In this document: positions 51,661 to 59,826 of the stretch, one piece after another
Position numbering within the stretch: the first letter of the stretch is position 1
How the letters are laid out: each line of letters begins with the position of its first letter
Assembly (NCBI RefSeq): GCF_014764405.1
Contig: NZ_CP061725.1
Coordinates: 6,138,001 to 6,202,000, forward strand
Source: Micromonospora craniellae
GTDB lineage: Bacteria; Actinomycetota; Actinomycetes; Mycobacteriales; Micromonosporaceae
Direction: 5' to 3'
Length of the DNA stretch: 64,000 nucleotides
The notes under the pieces: generated by a model
What the model was told of the DNA's origin: nothing
The model's input: the letters and a program-made list of their open reading frames with translations, nothing else
Database searches by the model: none
Made by a program: the position numbers and the translations under genes

Positions 51661-52512
51661 GTGAAGATCCTGTCCATCCAGTCCTCGGTCGCCTACGGCC
51701 ACGTCGGCAACTCCGCTGCCGTCTTCCCCCTGCAACGGCTCGGGCACGAGGTCTGGCCGGTGCTGACGGTGCACTTCTCCAACCACACCGGGTACGGCTC
51801 CTGGCGCGGGCCGCTGCTCGCGCCCGCCGACGTCGCCGAGGTGATCGCCGGCATCGCCGACCGTGGGGTGCTGGGCGACGCCGACGCGATCCTCTCCGGC
51901 TACCAGGGCGACCCGGCGATGGGCGCGGTGATCCTCGACGCGGTGGCCCTGGTGAAGACCGCCAACCCGGACGCCGTCTACTGCTGCGACCCGGTGATGG
52001 GCGACGTCGGCCGGGGCATGTTCGTCCGGCCGGGCATCCCGGAGTACCTGCGCGACGTGGTGGTGCCCCGGGCCGACATCGTCACCCCGAACCAGTTCGA
52101 GCTGGAGTTCCTCGCCGGCCGGTCGACGGACTCGCTCGACGAGGTGCTGCGCGCAGCCGACGTGGTTCGCGCCACCGGACCCCGACACGTCCTGGTCACC
52201 AGCGTGCTGCACGGCGACGCGCCGGCCGACTCGCTGGAGGTGGTGGCCGTCTCCGACGGGGGTGCCTGGGCGGTGACCACGCCGCTGCTGCCGATCAGCC
52301 CGAACGGCGGCGGCGATGTCACGGCCGCGTTGTACCTGGCGCACCTGCGCAGCACCGGCTCGCCCGCGACGGCGCTGGAACGCACCACCGCCTCGATCTT
52401 CGCGGTGCTGGAGGCGACGCTGGCGGCCGGCACCCGCGAACTGCAACTGATCGCCGCCCAGGAGGCGATCGCCGACCCGCCGTCCCGTTTCCCCGCCCGC
52501 CGGTTGCGGTGA
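51661..52512 (+). CDS. pdxY: Pyridoxal kinase
   Basis: A 283-residue ribokinase-fold enzyme matching PdxY: KILSIQSSVAYGHVGNSAAVFPLQRLG at the substrate site, VHFSNHTGYGSW, YCCDPVMGDVGRGMFV, VTPNQFELEFLAG and the phosphate-binding anion hole PNGGGDVTAALYL. It phosphorylates pyridoxal in B6 salvage. It starts at GTG 51661. No operon partner is obvious; an AraC-type regulator follows 22 bases later. Confidence 0.95.
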   Translation: MKILSIQSSVAYGHVGNSAAVFPLQRLGHEVWPVLTVHFSNHTGYGSWRGPLLAPADVAEVIAGIADRGVLGDADAILSGYQGDPAMGAVILDAVALVKTANPDAVYCCDPVMGDVGRGMFVRPGIPEYLRDVVVPRADIVTPNQFELEFLAGRSTDSLDEVLRAADVVRATGPRHVLVTSVLHGDAPADSLEVVAVSDGGAWAVTTPLLPISPNGGGDVTAALYLAHLRSTGSPATALERTTASIFAVLEATLAAGTRELQLIAAQEAIADPPSRFPARRLR

Positions 52513-52534
52513 CGGAAGCCCAGGCTCGGTGACG

Positions 52535-52999
52535 ATGAGTGCCCCTGTCCGTCGCGTTCCGGGCGACCTGCTGGTCCACCTGCGCCGGGCCCGCGATCAC
52601 ATGGACCGCCACTACACCGAGCCACTGGACCTGGCAGCCGTGGCCGAGGTGGCCGGTTTCAGCAAGTTCCACTTCCAGCGTCTGTTCACCGCCACGTACG
52701 GCGTCTCGCCGGCGGCCCACCTGTCCGGTCGGCGCATCGAGCGGGCCCAGGATCTGCTGCGGGCCACCAACCTCACGGTGACCGAGGTATGCCACGCTGT
52801 GGGGTTCGCCAGCCTCGGCTCCTTCAGCAGCCGCTTCCGTGAGGTCGTCGGTGAGACACCGAGCGAGTTCCAGTCCCGCTGGGCGCGCGCCGGGGCGCCG
52901 CGCATCCCGGGCTGCTTCGTGTTCATGTGGGGGCTCGCGGAGCGGCGTAGTGTCACCGCGCAGGATCCGCCACCCGGCCTGGGCGACACCGCAAGGTAG
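52535..52999 (+). CDS. AraC-family transcriptional regulator
   Basis: This 154-residue protein is essentially a two-HTH AraC DNA-binding domain: LDLAAVAEVAGFSKFHFQRLF and LTVTEVCHAVGFASLGSFSSRF-type segments, with TPSEFQ and RW following. There is no ligand-binding domain beyond a 20-residue N-terminus and a 45-residue tail. ATG 52535 is preferred over GTG 52529. It lies just upstream of a VOC gene on the same strand, a common pairing. Confidence 0.9.
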   Translation: MSAPVRRVPGDLLVHLRRARDHMDRHYTEPLDLAAVAEVAGFSKFHFQRLFTATYGVSPAAHLSGRRIERAQDLLRATNLTVTEVCHAVGFASLGSFSSRFREVVGETPSEFQSRWARAGAPRIPGCFVFMWGLAERRSVTAQDPPPGLGDTAR

Positions 53000-53026
53000 G
53001 AGAAGGCACGGGGCCCGGACCCGTCC

Positions 53027-53032
53027 TAGCCT
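53027..53032 (+). promoter_or_regulatory. Putative -10 box, leaderless VOC gene
   Basis: TAGCCT ends 6 bases before the ATG of the VOC gene, too close for an untranslated leader or a ribosome site. This suggests transcription starts at or next to the start codon. Confidence 0.4.
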
Positions 53033-53038
53033 GGTCCC

Positions 53039-53470
53039 ATGATTACCAACGTGTCGCTGACCAGCGTATTCGTCAAGGACATCGACGAGGCGAAGGCTTT
53101 CTACATCGACGTCCTGGGGTTCGTCGAAAAGATTGATCTCACTCTCAGTGAGGGCTTCCGGTGGTGCACCGTCGCGCATCCGAGCCAGCCCGAGTTGCAG
53201 GTGCACCTGACCGTGCCCGGTCCGCCGTTCTCGCCGGAGGTGGCCGAGTTGTTCCGTCGGGCGCGGGACGAGGGCAGCCTGTTCGGCATCGGCCTGGATG
53301 TCGACGACTGTCGCAAGACCTTCGACGACCTGCGCGCCAAGGGGGTGGAGTTCCTCCAGGAGCCGGAGGAGCGCCCGTACGGGGTGGAGGCCGTCGCCCG
53401 GGACAACTCCGGCAATTGGCTGGTGCTGGTGGAGCCACGGGAGTTCACGCCCTCCGACCAGCCGGTGTGA
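53039..53470 (+). CDS. VOC-family protein
   Basis: A 143-residue vicinal-oxygen-chelate protein: TSVFVKDIDEAKAFYIDVLGF begins the first half and LFGIGLDVDDCRKTFDDLRAKGVEFLQEP the second, ending RDNSGNWLVLVEP. It resembles stand-alone glyoxalase-like proteins of unknown substrate that often pair with an AraC regulator. No ribosome site is seen; a -10-like box abuts the start. Confidence 0.85.
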   Translation: MITNVSLTSVFVKDIDEAKAFYIDVLGFVEKIDLTLSEGFRWCTVAHPSQPELQVHLTVPGPPFSPEVAELFRRARDEGSLFGIGLDVDDCRKTFDDLRAKGVEFLQEPEERPYGVEAVARDNSGNWLVLVEPREFTPSDQPV

Positions 53471-53497
53471 ACCCTCCACCGTGACCGGTCGCGGCAC

Positions 53498-53503
53498 TAG
53501 CCT
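53498..53503 (+). promoter_or_regulatory. Putative -10 box, leaderless aminotransferase gene
   Basis: TAGCCT is 8 bases before the ATG at 53512, again implying a leaderless transcript that begins the right-hand biosynthetic region. Confidence 0.4.
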
Positions 53504-53511
53504 TACCAGCT

Positions 53512-54621
53512 ATGAGCATCAACGTGTGGAGCTACCTCACCGAGTACGAGGCGGAACGCGAAGACCTGCTCGAGGCTGTCGACAAGGTGTTCGGATCGGG
53601 TCAACTGATGCTCGGGGCGAGCGTGCGGTCGTTCGAGACGGCGTTCGCCGCGATGCATCACCGGAGTCACTGCGTCGGCGTCGACAACGGCACGAACGCG
53701 CTGGTGTTGGCGCTGCGCAGCCTCGGTGTCGGGCAGGGAGACGAGGTGATCACGGTATCGAACACGGCCGCGCCCACGGTCGTCGCGATCGACGCCGTCG
53801 GTGCGACCCCGACCTTCGTCGACGTACGGCCCGAGACGCAACTGATGGACGTGGCACAGCTGGCCGACGCCGTCACCGAGCGCACTCGCTGCATCCTGCC
53901 CGTGCACCTGTACGGGCAGGCGGTCGACATGATGACGGTGCGCCAGGTCGCCCACGACTCCGGGCTCGCGGTCCTCGAAGACTGCGCCCAGGCGCACGGG
54001 GCCCGTCAGGAGGGCCGGATCGTCGGCTCGTTCGGTGACGCGGCCGCGTTCTCGTTCTATCCCACCAAGGTGCTCGGCGCCTACGGCGACGGCGGCGCCG
54101 TGATCGCCGACGACGAACAGGTGGCCGCCACTCTACGGCGACTTCGGTACTACGGCATGGAGGACCGCTACTACGTCGTCGAGACGCCCGGTTTCAACAG
54201 TCGCCTCGACGAGGTGCAGGCCGAGATCCTGTTCCGGAAGCTCTCGCGGCTGGAGCAGTACATCTCGGCCCGCCGCGCGATCGCGGCCACCTACGATGCG
54301 GCGTTCGCCGGAACGGACCTCGGACTGCCGACCGTGGTGCCCGGAAACGAGCACGTCTACTACCTGTACGTCGTGCGGCACCCCGCCCGCGACGAGATCA
54401 TCCGGCAGATGAAGGCCGTCGGGATCGGCCTGAACATCAGCTATCCGTGGCCGGTGCACACCATGAGCGGGTTCGCGCATCTGGGACAGGACATCGGCTC
54501 ACTCCCGGTCACCGAACGCCTGGCGAACGAGGTCTTCTCGTTGCCGATGTATCCGACCCTGTCGGCGTCGGACCAGGCGCGAGTGATCGACGAGCTGCTC
54601 GCCGTCCTGACCCGTCTGTGA
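53512..54621 (+). CDS. DegT/DnrJ/EryC1-family sugar aminotransferase
   Basis: A 369-residue PLP enzyme of the sugar aminotransferase family. It shows GVDNGTNALVLALRSLGVG, DEVITVSNTAAPTVVAI, VLEDCAQAHGA and the PLP lysine in FSFYPTKVLGAYGDGG (Lys186). FNSRLDEVQAEIL and INISYPWPVH-like endings are typical. With the nearby 2,3-dehydratase and 3-C-methyltransferase it most likely aminates C-3 of a TDP-2,6-dideoxy-3-keto sugar. It converges on a methyltransferase gene 28 bases away. Confidence 0.93.
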   Translation: MSINVWSYLTEYEAEREDLLEAVDKVFGSGQLMLGASVRSFETAFAAMHHRSHCVGVDNGTNALVLALRSLGVGQGDEVITVSNTAAPTVVAIDAVGATPTFVDVRPETQLMDVAQLADAVTERTRCILPVHLYGQAVDMMTVRQVAHDSGLAVLEDCAQAHGARQEGRIVGSFGDAAAFSFYPTKVLGAYGDGGAVIADDEQVAATLRRLRYYGMEDRYYVVETPGFNSRLDEVQAEILFRKLSRLEQYISARRAIAATYDAAFAGTDLGLPTVVPGNEHVYYLYVVRHPARDEIIRQMKAVGIGLNISYPWPVHTMSGFAHLGQDIGSLPVTERLANEVFSLPMYPTLSASDQARVIDELLAVLTRL

Positions 54622-54649
54622 ACCACCGCCTCATCGAGGCGAAATCGAC

Positions 54650-55366
54650 TCAGCCGTCCGACCTCTCGAAGACCGAGATGACGAGCGGGCTGTCGGACTC
54701 GACCGGGGTCCGCTCCCAGTCGCACCACCGCTCGCGCAACCGCAGCCCGGCAAGACGCGCCATCAGGTCGAGCTCGGCCGGCGACACTCCACGGCCGTCG
54801 AACGGAACGACATGCGTCAGGTCCTTGCCATAGATGATCTCGCGGATGTGGAACTGCTGCGACAGCGGATCCACCTGGTAGGCCCAGAGCACGGTGGCGT
54901 TCTCACCGATGTGAGCGGGCATCACCCCGAAATCGCCGGGTGCGCGGGCGAAGGTCTCGACCACCAGCACGCCGTCGTCGGTCAGGAGTTGCGCGGCGTT
55001 CATGACGCATTCTGTTTGCGCGTCCTGTGTGGTCAGCAGCAGGAAGGTGTTGTCGAGGCACGCGACGAGCCGGTACCGGCCGTCCACCGCGATCTGCGGC
55101 AGTTCGCTGACGGCGGTCTGCACCGTGTCGCCGCCGGGCTTGCCGGCCAGGGCGCTGAGCATCGAGGTCGAGCTGTCGACGCCGGTCACCGTGAGGCCGC
55201 GAGCGGCGAGGGGAATCGCGACCCGACCGGTGCCGACGCCGAGTTCGAGTACGGGACCGTCCTCGGCCAGGTCGGCGAGTGCCGCCACCATCGATTCGGG
55301 CGCCTCGGCGCCGTAGACGAAGTCGAAGAGTTCGGCGTAGCCCTCTCCGTACGTTTCTGCTGCCAT
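54650..55366 (-). CDS. SAM-dependent methyltransferase
   Basis: This 238-residue class I methyltransferase has motif I VLELGVGTGRVAIPLAARGL, then VTGVDSSTSMLSAL, a hydrophobic strand YRLVACLDNTFLLLTT and DDGVLVVETFAR. The C-terminal RERWCDWERTPVESDSPLVISVFE is common in small-molecule N/O-methyltransferases. In a deoxysugar neighbourhood it could N- or O-methylate the sugar or aglycone. It is preceded by a 224-base gap with a terminator of the upstream VOC gene. Confidence 0.85.
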   Translation of the reverse strand: MAAETYGEGYAELFDFVYGAEAPESMVAALADLAEDGPVLELGVGTGRVAIPLAARGLTVTGVDSSTSMLSALAGKPGGDTVQTAVSELPQIAVDGRYRLVACLDNTFLLLTTQDAQTECVMNAAQLLTDDGVLVVETFARAPGDFGVMPAHIGENATVLWAYQVDPLSQQFHIREIIYGKDLTHVVPFDGRGVSPAELDLMARLAGLRLRERWCDWERTPVESDSPLVISVFERSDG

Positions 55367-55471
55367 GTCGGCTCCTGCCAGTGAGGGGTGGGGTTCGAAT
55401 GCCCCACATGCTCACATCAGCACACCGACGGACCCGCCACAAGAGGCGGACGCGGATCGTCCGGGACGACG

Positions 55472-55521
55472 CGGGGCACCCGTCGGCTGATCCGTCACGC
55501 GATCAGCTTCGGGGTGCCCCG
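55472..55521 (-). terminator. Compound hairpin between VOC and methyltransferase genes
   Basis: Outer arms CGGGGCACCC (55472-55481) and GGGTGCCCCG (55512-55521) pair over 10 bp; inner arms GCTGATC (55486-55492) and GATCAGC (55501-55507) over 7 bp. It lies 70 bases after the stop of the minus-strand VOC gene and 105 bases before the methyltransferase start. Terminator is the simplest reading; an attenuator is possible. Confidence 0.6.
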
Positions 55522-55590
55522 ACCTGGTCCAACTGCCGGACTCGACGTCCGGCGCATTTACGGTCGTCGACTGCTGTTGGCCTGCTGGGC

Positions 55591-55956
55591 CTACTCGGCC
55601 GGCGGCTCGTACTTCGGGTTCTCCCACACGAAGTTGACCTTGTTGCCTGCCGGGTCCACGATGTCCGTCAGCTTGATGAAGTCGAAGTCCTGAATCTCAC
55701 CGGTGGGCACGCCCGCGCTCTGGAGGCTGGCGACATGGGCGTCAATGTCGTCGACACCGATCACGATATTGGTCTTGCCGGAGGTCTCCGGGTCCAGGGA
55801 GACCTGGATCCACGCGTTGTCGGCGATCTGCCACTCGGCGACGCCCTCCTGGGGCTCGACGTCGGGGTCGCGCCCGATCCACTGCTTGTGCCAGGCGACA
55901 GCAGCGGCGTGGTCGGTGACGGGCAGAACCGCCGTGACACTCTTCAGGTTCGGCAC
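55591..55956 (-). CDS. VOC-family protein
   Basis: A compact 121-residue VOC protein: SVTAVLPVTDHAAAVAWHKQWIG begins the first module and NIVIGVDDIDAHVASLQSAG the second, ending DIVDPAGNKVNFVWENP. This short type is frequent in antibiotic loci as a resistance or isomerase-like protein; no catalytic residue pattern allows a choice. It is monocistronic on the minus strand, with its promoter in the 295-base gap upstream. Confidence 0.85.
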   Translation of the reverse strand: MPNLKSVTAVLPVTDHAAAVAWHKQWIGRDPDVEPQEGVAEWQIADNAWIQVSLDPETSGKTNIVIGVDDIDAHVASLQSAGVPTGEIQDFDFIKLTDIVDPAGNKVNFVWENPKYEPPAE

Positions 55957-56190
55957 GTTGGGCTGTCCCTTCAGGTTGGTTGCATGTCATTTCCTGCGCC
56001 GCGAAAGGCGGTAGGCGAAGGTGTACGATAGCAGCGTTTCATACATTTCGGTCTGTCGTCCGGTCGACAGTGGTCGCGTGTCGCCACCTTCGGTAAAGCA
56101 ACCCGTCGCGTCGGCGGGATCGTCCTGACCGGCGTCCCGCGCGCGATGACAAGCTTCATTGCGTACGCGTTCCGGCGGGCAACCGCGAGC

Positions 56191-56221
56191 GCCGCCGCAC
56201 CCGACGTGTGGGTGCGGCGGC
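56191..56221 (-). terminator. Hairpin terminator after the unknown gene at 56252
   Basis: A perfect 12-bp stem (GCCGCCGCACCC at 56191-56202, GGGTGCGGCGGC at 56210-56221) with a 7-base loop lies 30 bases beyond the stop of the minus-strand gene. Confidence 0.7.
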
Positions 56222-56251
56222 AGCGCGAGCGAGCCTCTGCCCGGTGTCGGG

Positions 56252-56935
56252 TCAGTCCGTGACCACCCGGCGCAGGGCGGTCTCGGTGAACACCTTGATG
56301 GCGACGACCTCGTTGTCGGCGTTCGCCATCGGAACGAGGCCCTCCTGGAAGTAGGAGAAGCCGATCGGCGGGACCTTGTTGACCGTCGCGAACATGTGCG
56401 CCGCGTCCGGGTTGTGCAGCGTACCGATCGGCGTCTCGACGGCCAGGAAGATCATCTGGTGGCTGCGCACCGTGTCACCGGCGGCGAAGTCGATCCCGAG
56501 CGGGATCTCCAGACGGCCGACCGACGGCGGCAGGTTGACGTCGAACGACCGCCCGACGCCGAGGGCCACCTTCTGCCCGGGGAACAGCACCTGACTGGTT
56601 GCCTCGGCCCGGTAGGACTTGATCTCGAGGTCGAGCCGGAGGGCGCCGTTGAGCGTGAGCACCGGGTCGTGGAGCTGGATGACGCAGGGCGACTCCGGGA
56701 ACTCGAAACGCTCCCGGGGCATCGTCGTGTCGTTGGGGTCCTTGCCGGCGACGACCTCGATCGTGGTCTGTGCGATCGCGTGGTAGCCGCGGCTGCCGTC
56801 GGCGAAGGTGCGCCGAGGCGTCATCACCTCGAGCACCTGGCCGGCGCGGCCCCGCAGGGCGGCGGCCGGGTCGGCGATCTCGCTGGGGAGATCGCGGTCG
56901 AGCTCTTCGAGGAGCATGTCACCGATTTTGATCAT
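56252..56935 (-). CDS. Unrecognised beta-rich protein
   Basis: A 227-residue protein I do not recognise. It begins MIKIGDMLLEELDRDLPSE and has alternating strands such as HAIAQTTIEVVAG, CVIQLHDPVLTLNGALRLDLEI and MIFLAVETPIGTLHN, with no membrane segment, signal peptide or cofactor motif. It is divergent from the C-methyltransferase gene and shares with it a 250-base upstream region carrying repeated CGCCAG sites, so it is probably co-regulated with the deoxysugar genes. A sugar-modifying or ligand-binding role is possible, not shown. Confidence 0.7.
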   Translation of the reverse strand: MIKIGDMLLEELDRDLPSEIADPAAALRGRAGQVLEVMTPRRTFADGSRGYHAIAQTTIEVVAGKDPNDTTMPRERFEFPESPCVIQLHDPVLTLNGALRLDLEIKSYRAEATSQVLFPGQKVALGVGRSFDVNLPPSVGRLEIPLGIDFAAGDTVRSHQMIFLAVETPIGTLHNPDAAHMFATVNKVPPIGFSYFQEGLVPMANADNEVVAIKVFTETALRRVVTD

Positions 56936-57050
56936 CTCACTTGACCTTTCGTGCGAGTCGTCTTGACCGTGGGATTGCTTTTGGCTCAGCCGGAGGTTCG
57001 CTCGTAATCGCAACCCTAGGAGCGCGGTGCGGAACTGGGCGCCGGCGAAT

Positions 57051-57090
57051 CACGCCAGTCGATACGAGAGTCACGCCAGAAAACCTGGCG
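57051..57090. promoter_or_regulatory. Repeated CGCCAG operator-like sites in divergent promoter
   Basis: CACGCCAG occurs at 57051-57058 and 57072-57079, exactly 21 bases apart (two helical turns), and the second copy forms a perfect inverted repeat with CTGGCG at 57085-57090 across five bases. The array lies about midway between the divergent genes at 56935 and 57186, as expected for a shared operator. Confidence 0.55.
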
Positions 57091-57172
57091 CACCTACGAC
57101 GCCGACCGACACGGCCACGACGCTGTCCGCGTGATCCACGCCGGACGGCAGGCTGCGGCGGTGGTGAGCGCC

Positions 57173-57178
57173 TAGCAT
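57173..57178 (+). promoter_or_regulatory. Putative -10 box, leaderless C-methyltransferase gene
   Basis: TAGCAT, a good actinomycete -10 hexamer, ends 7 bases before the ATG at 57186, so the transcript is probably leaderless. Confidence 0.5.
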
Positions 57179-57185
57179 CCGCTAC

Positions 57186-58394
57186 ATGCCTTGCAGAGCC
57201 TGTGGCGACGCGGTGACGCAGTTCCTGGATCTGGGCCGGCAACCGCTGTCCGACGCATTCCGAAGTCCCGACGATGTCTCCGATGAGTTCTGGCTTCACC
57301 TGAAGGCCGTGGTGTGCCACGGGTGCCACGTCGTCCAGCTCGCCGACCCCGTGCCGGTCGAGCGGATGTTCCACGAGGAGTATCCGTTTCGCACCTCGTC
57401 GTCGAGGCGGATGTCCTCCCATTTCGCCGCGACTGCCGAACGCCTCGTCGCCGGGTTGGCCGCACCGGATCCCTTCGTCGTCGAGATCGGCAGCAACGAC
57501 GGCACCATGCTCGCCACGATCGCCGATCGCGGCATTCGACACCTCGGCATCGATCCGGCGGCCAACATGGTGGGTGAGGCGCTGGCCCGGAAGGTCAATG
57601 CCCGTGCGGAGTGGTTCGACGCCGTCACCGCCGACCGGGTCCGGGATGAATTCGGCCCGGCCGACGTGGTCTATGCGGCGAACACGATGTGTCACATCCC
57701 GGATCTACCCGGCGTCTTCACCGGTCTGGAGACGTTGTTGGCCGACGACGGCATCGTCGTCTTCGAGGATCCCTATCTCGGCGACGTGCTTCGGCTCGGC
57801 TCGTTCGACCAGATCTACGACGAGCACTTCTATCTGTTCTCGGCCACCTCGGTCGCGCGCATCGCCGAGCTGCACGGGTTCGCTCTGGTGGACGTCGAAC
57901 ATCTTGAGGTCCACGGTGGAGAGCTGCGGTACACCCTCGCCCGTGACGGGCGGACCCCCTCGCCCGCCGTCGGCGCGCTGATCGCTCAGGAGGGCAGGGA
58001 GAGGACACACGAGCTGCCTCGGCTGGCGGCGTTCGCGGCCGAGGTCGCCGACCGCCGAGACCGGCTGCGAGACGTGCTCGACGGGGAGCGCGCAGCAGGT
58101 CGAAGCGTCGCGGGATACGCCGCGACCGCGAAGAGCGCCACCGTCCTGAACTACTGCGGCATCGGGCCGGAACTGCTCCCCGTCGTCTACGACACCACAC
58201 CCGAGAAGCAGGGCCGACTGACTCCCGGTTCCCACATCCCCGTCGAGCCGTTCCCGCAGGATCTCGCCGACTACCCGGACACCTTCCTGCTCTTCGCCTG
58301 GAATCACGCCGAGGAGATCCTCGCCAAGGAGCAGCAGTTCGTCGACCGGGGCGGCCGGTGGATCCGTTACGTGCCGGATGTGCGGCTTGGCTAG
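57186..58394 (+). CDS. NDP-hexose 3-C-methyltransferase (TylCIII/EvaC/TcaB9 family)
   Basis: The 402-residue protein has the three-part layout of sugar C-methyltransferases: an N-terminal zinc site (PCRACG and VVCHGCHVVQL), a SAM domain with VVEIGSNDGTML, and a C-terminal Rossmann-like domain (AGYAATAKSATVLNYCGI, FLLFAWNHAEEIL). QIYDEHFYLFSATSV carries the Tyr/Glu/His residues implicated in catalysis in TcaB9. It methylates C-3 of a TDP-3-keto-2,6-dideoxyhexose. It overlaps the 2,3-dehydratase gene by 17 bases. Confidence 0.94.
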   Translation: MPCRACGDAVTQFLDLGRQPLSDAFRSPDDVSDEFWLHLKAVVCHGCHVVQLADPVPVERMFHEEYPFRTSSSRRMSSHFAATAERLVAGLAAPDPFVVEIGSNDGTMLATIADRGIRHLGIDPAANMVGEALARKVNARAEWFDAVTADRVRDEFGPADVVYAANTMCHIPDLPGVFTGLETLLADDGIVVFEDPYLGDVLRLGSFDQIYDEHFYLFSATSVARIAELHGFALVDVEHLEVHGGELRYTLARDGRTPSPAVGALIAQEGRERTHELPRLAAFAAEVADRRDRLRDVLDGERAAGRSVAGYAATAKSATVLNYCGIGPELLPVVYDTTPEKQGRLTPGSHIPVEPFPQDLADYPDTFLLFAWNHAEEILAKEQQFVDRGGRWIRYVPDVRLG

Positions 58395-59811
58395 CCGCAG
58401 CGTGGCCGCCCCGTCGCACCTCATCAAGTCGCGTGCTGACCAGTCGCTGCTCGACGAGATCCGACGGTGGCGTGAGGGGATGGTCCGCACCCGGTACGCG
58501 CGTCCGTCCAGGCTGCCACTCGATGCCGTACCGGGCTGGAACACCGGTGTCGCGGAACCCGCCTTCACGCACGGCAGCGGCAGGTTCTTCGCCGTCCGAG
58601 GGCACAGCGTGCGCACCGAGGACGGCCGACGCGCGTGGATGCAGCCCATGGTCGACCAGCCGGAGATCGGCCTGCTGGCGATCGCGGTGACACCCTCCGA
58701 CCGAGGCTACGCGGCACTCGTCCAGGCCAAGGCCGAGCCCGGCAACATCAACGGCATCCAACTGTCGCCGACCGTGCAGGCGACCCGGAGCAACCGGGAG
58801 CGGGTGCACGGCGGCCGGCCGGTCCCGTATCTCGACCTCTTCGACCCCGCGACGGCCGACGTCATCGTCGACTCGCGGCAGTCCGAGCACGGTGGCGTCT
58901 TCTGGCAGAAGCGGAATCGCGTGATGATCGTGCGCACGCCACGGTTCGAGCCGGATGTGGGCTTCCGCTGGATCGAACTCGCCGACCTGCTGGCGTTGCT
59001 CCACGACGACGACCTCGTGCACGCCGACACGCGTGCCGTGCTCGGGTGCGCACCATGGACGCTGCCCAGCGGTTTCGCGGCGGCCGGGGCTCGGATACCG
59101 ATCCTGCCCCGAACCCTGTCCGGTGCCGCCCGGTGCGACGTCAGGCCGCTCGCGCGCTGGCTCTCGGCGGAACGCGCCAGGCAGTCGTCCGTGTCCGTCA
59201 GCGTCGCCCTGCCGGACCTGGCGGGCTGGGGCCGGAGCGCCGATGCGCTCAGACGCGACGACGGCACCGGCTTCGAAGTCGTCGCCGTCAGTGTGGACGC
59301 GGCGGGGCGCGAGGTCGACACGTGGTGTCAGCCCATGGTCCGTCCGGTCGGTCTGGGCGTGGTGGGCCTCGCCGTCTGCGACCGCGGCGGTCAGCTCAAC
59401 CTGCTCATGCAGGCATGTCCCGAGCCCGGGCTCGTCGACGACGTGGAGTTGGGGCCGACCGTGCAGATAGCGGGCGGTGAGGCGCCCCGGTCCGGGGCGG
59501 AAGCGGACCTGCTGGCCCTCCTGCTCGACCGCCCGATGGAGGCGGTCCTGTTCGACGCGGTGCTGTCCGACGAGGGCGGTCGTTTCCTCCACAGTCGCTG
59601 CCGGCACCTTGTCGTGCTGGTCGACGACTGCGACGCGCCGGTGGGCTTCCGGTGGTGTCCGGTCAGCGAGGTGATCGCCATGCTCGTGCACAGTCACCAG
59701 GTCAACATGCAGGCGCGTAGCGCGCTGGTGTGCCTGGTGGGCGCGGTGGCCGGCGAGCCGCTGTCGCGATCGGAACCGGTGCCACGGCCGGCCGCGCGTA
59801 CCGCCGCGTGA
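58378..59811 (+). CDS. NDP-hexose 2,3-dehydratase (EvaA/TylCVI family)
   Basis: This 477-residue enzyme shows the internal duplication of the family. The first repeat has WMQPMVDQPEIGLLAI, VQAKAEPGNINGIQLSPTVQ and SNRERVHGG; the second has DTWCQPMVRPVGLGVVGL, LLMQACPEPGLVDDVELGPT and the closing GFRWCPVSEVIAML. It removes water from TDP-4-keto-6-deoxyglucose across C-2/C-3, the first step to 2-deoxysugars. It starts inside the end of the C-methyltransferase gene. Upstream steps (thymidylyltransferase, 4,6-dehydratase) are not in the window. Confidence 0.94.
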   Translation: MCGLASRSVAAPSHLIKSRADQSLLDEIRRWREGMVRTRYARPSRLPLDAVPGWNTGVAEPAFTHGSGRFFAVRGHSVRTEDGRRAWMQPMVDQPEIGLLAIAVTPSDRGYAALVQAKAEPGNINGIQLSPTVQATRSNRERVHGGRPVPYLDLFDPATADVIVDSRQSEHGGVFWQKRNRVMIVRTPRFEPDVGFRWIELADLLALLHDDDLVHADTRAVLGCAPWTLPSGFAAAGARIPILPRTLSGAARCDVRPLARWLSAERARQSSVSVSVALPDLAGWGRSADALRRDDGTGFEVVAVSVDAAGREVDTWCQPMVRPVGLGVVGLAVCDRGGQLNLLMQACPEPGLVDDVELGPTVQIAGGEAPRSGAEADLLALLLDRPMEAVLFDAVLSDEGGRFLHSRCRHLVVLVDDCDAPVGFRWCPVSEVIAMLVHSHQVNMQARSALVCLVGAVAGEPLSRSEPVPRPAARTAA

Positions 59812-59826
59812 CCCCGGCCGTGCGGC

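Noticed and set aside
55388..55407. A tRNA T-arm-like stretch (GGGTTCGAATGCCCC)
   Set aside because: The loop resembles TTCGAAT but the closing stem pairs wrongly, and no acceptor, D or anticodon arms surround it on either strand.
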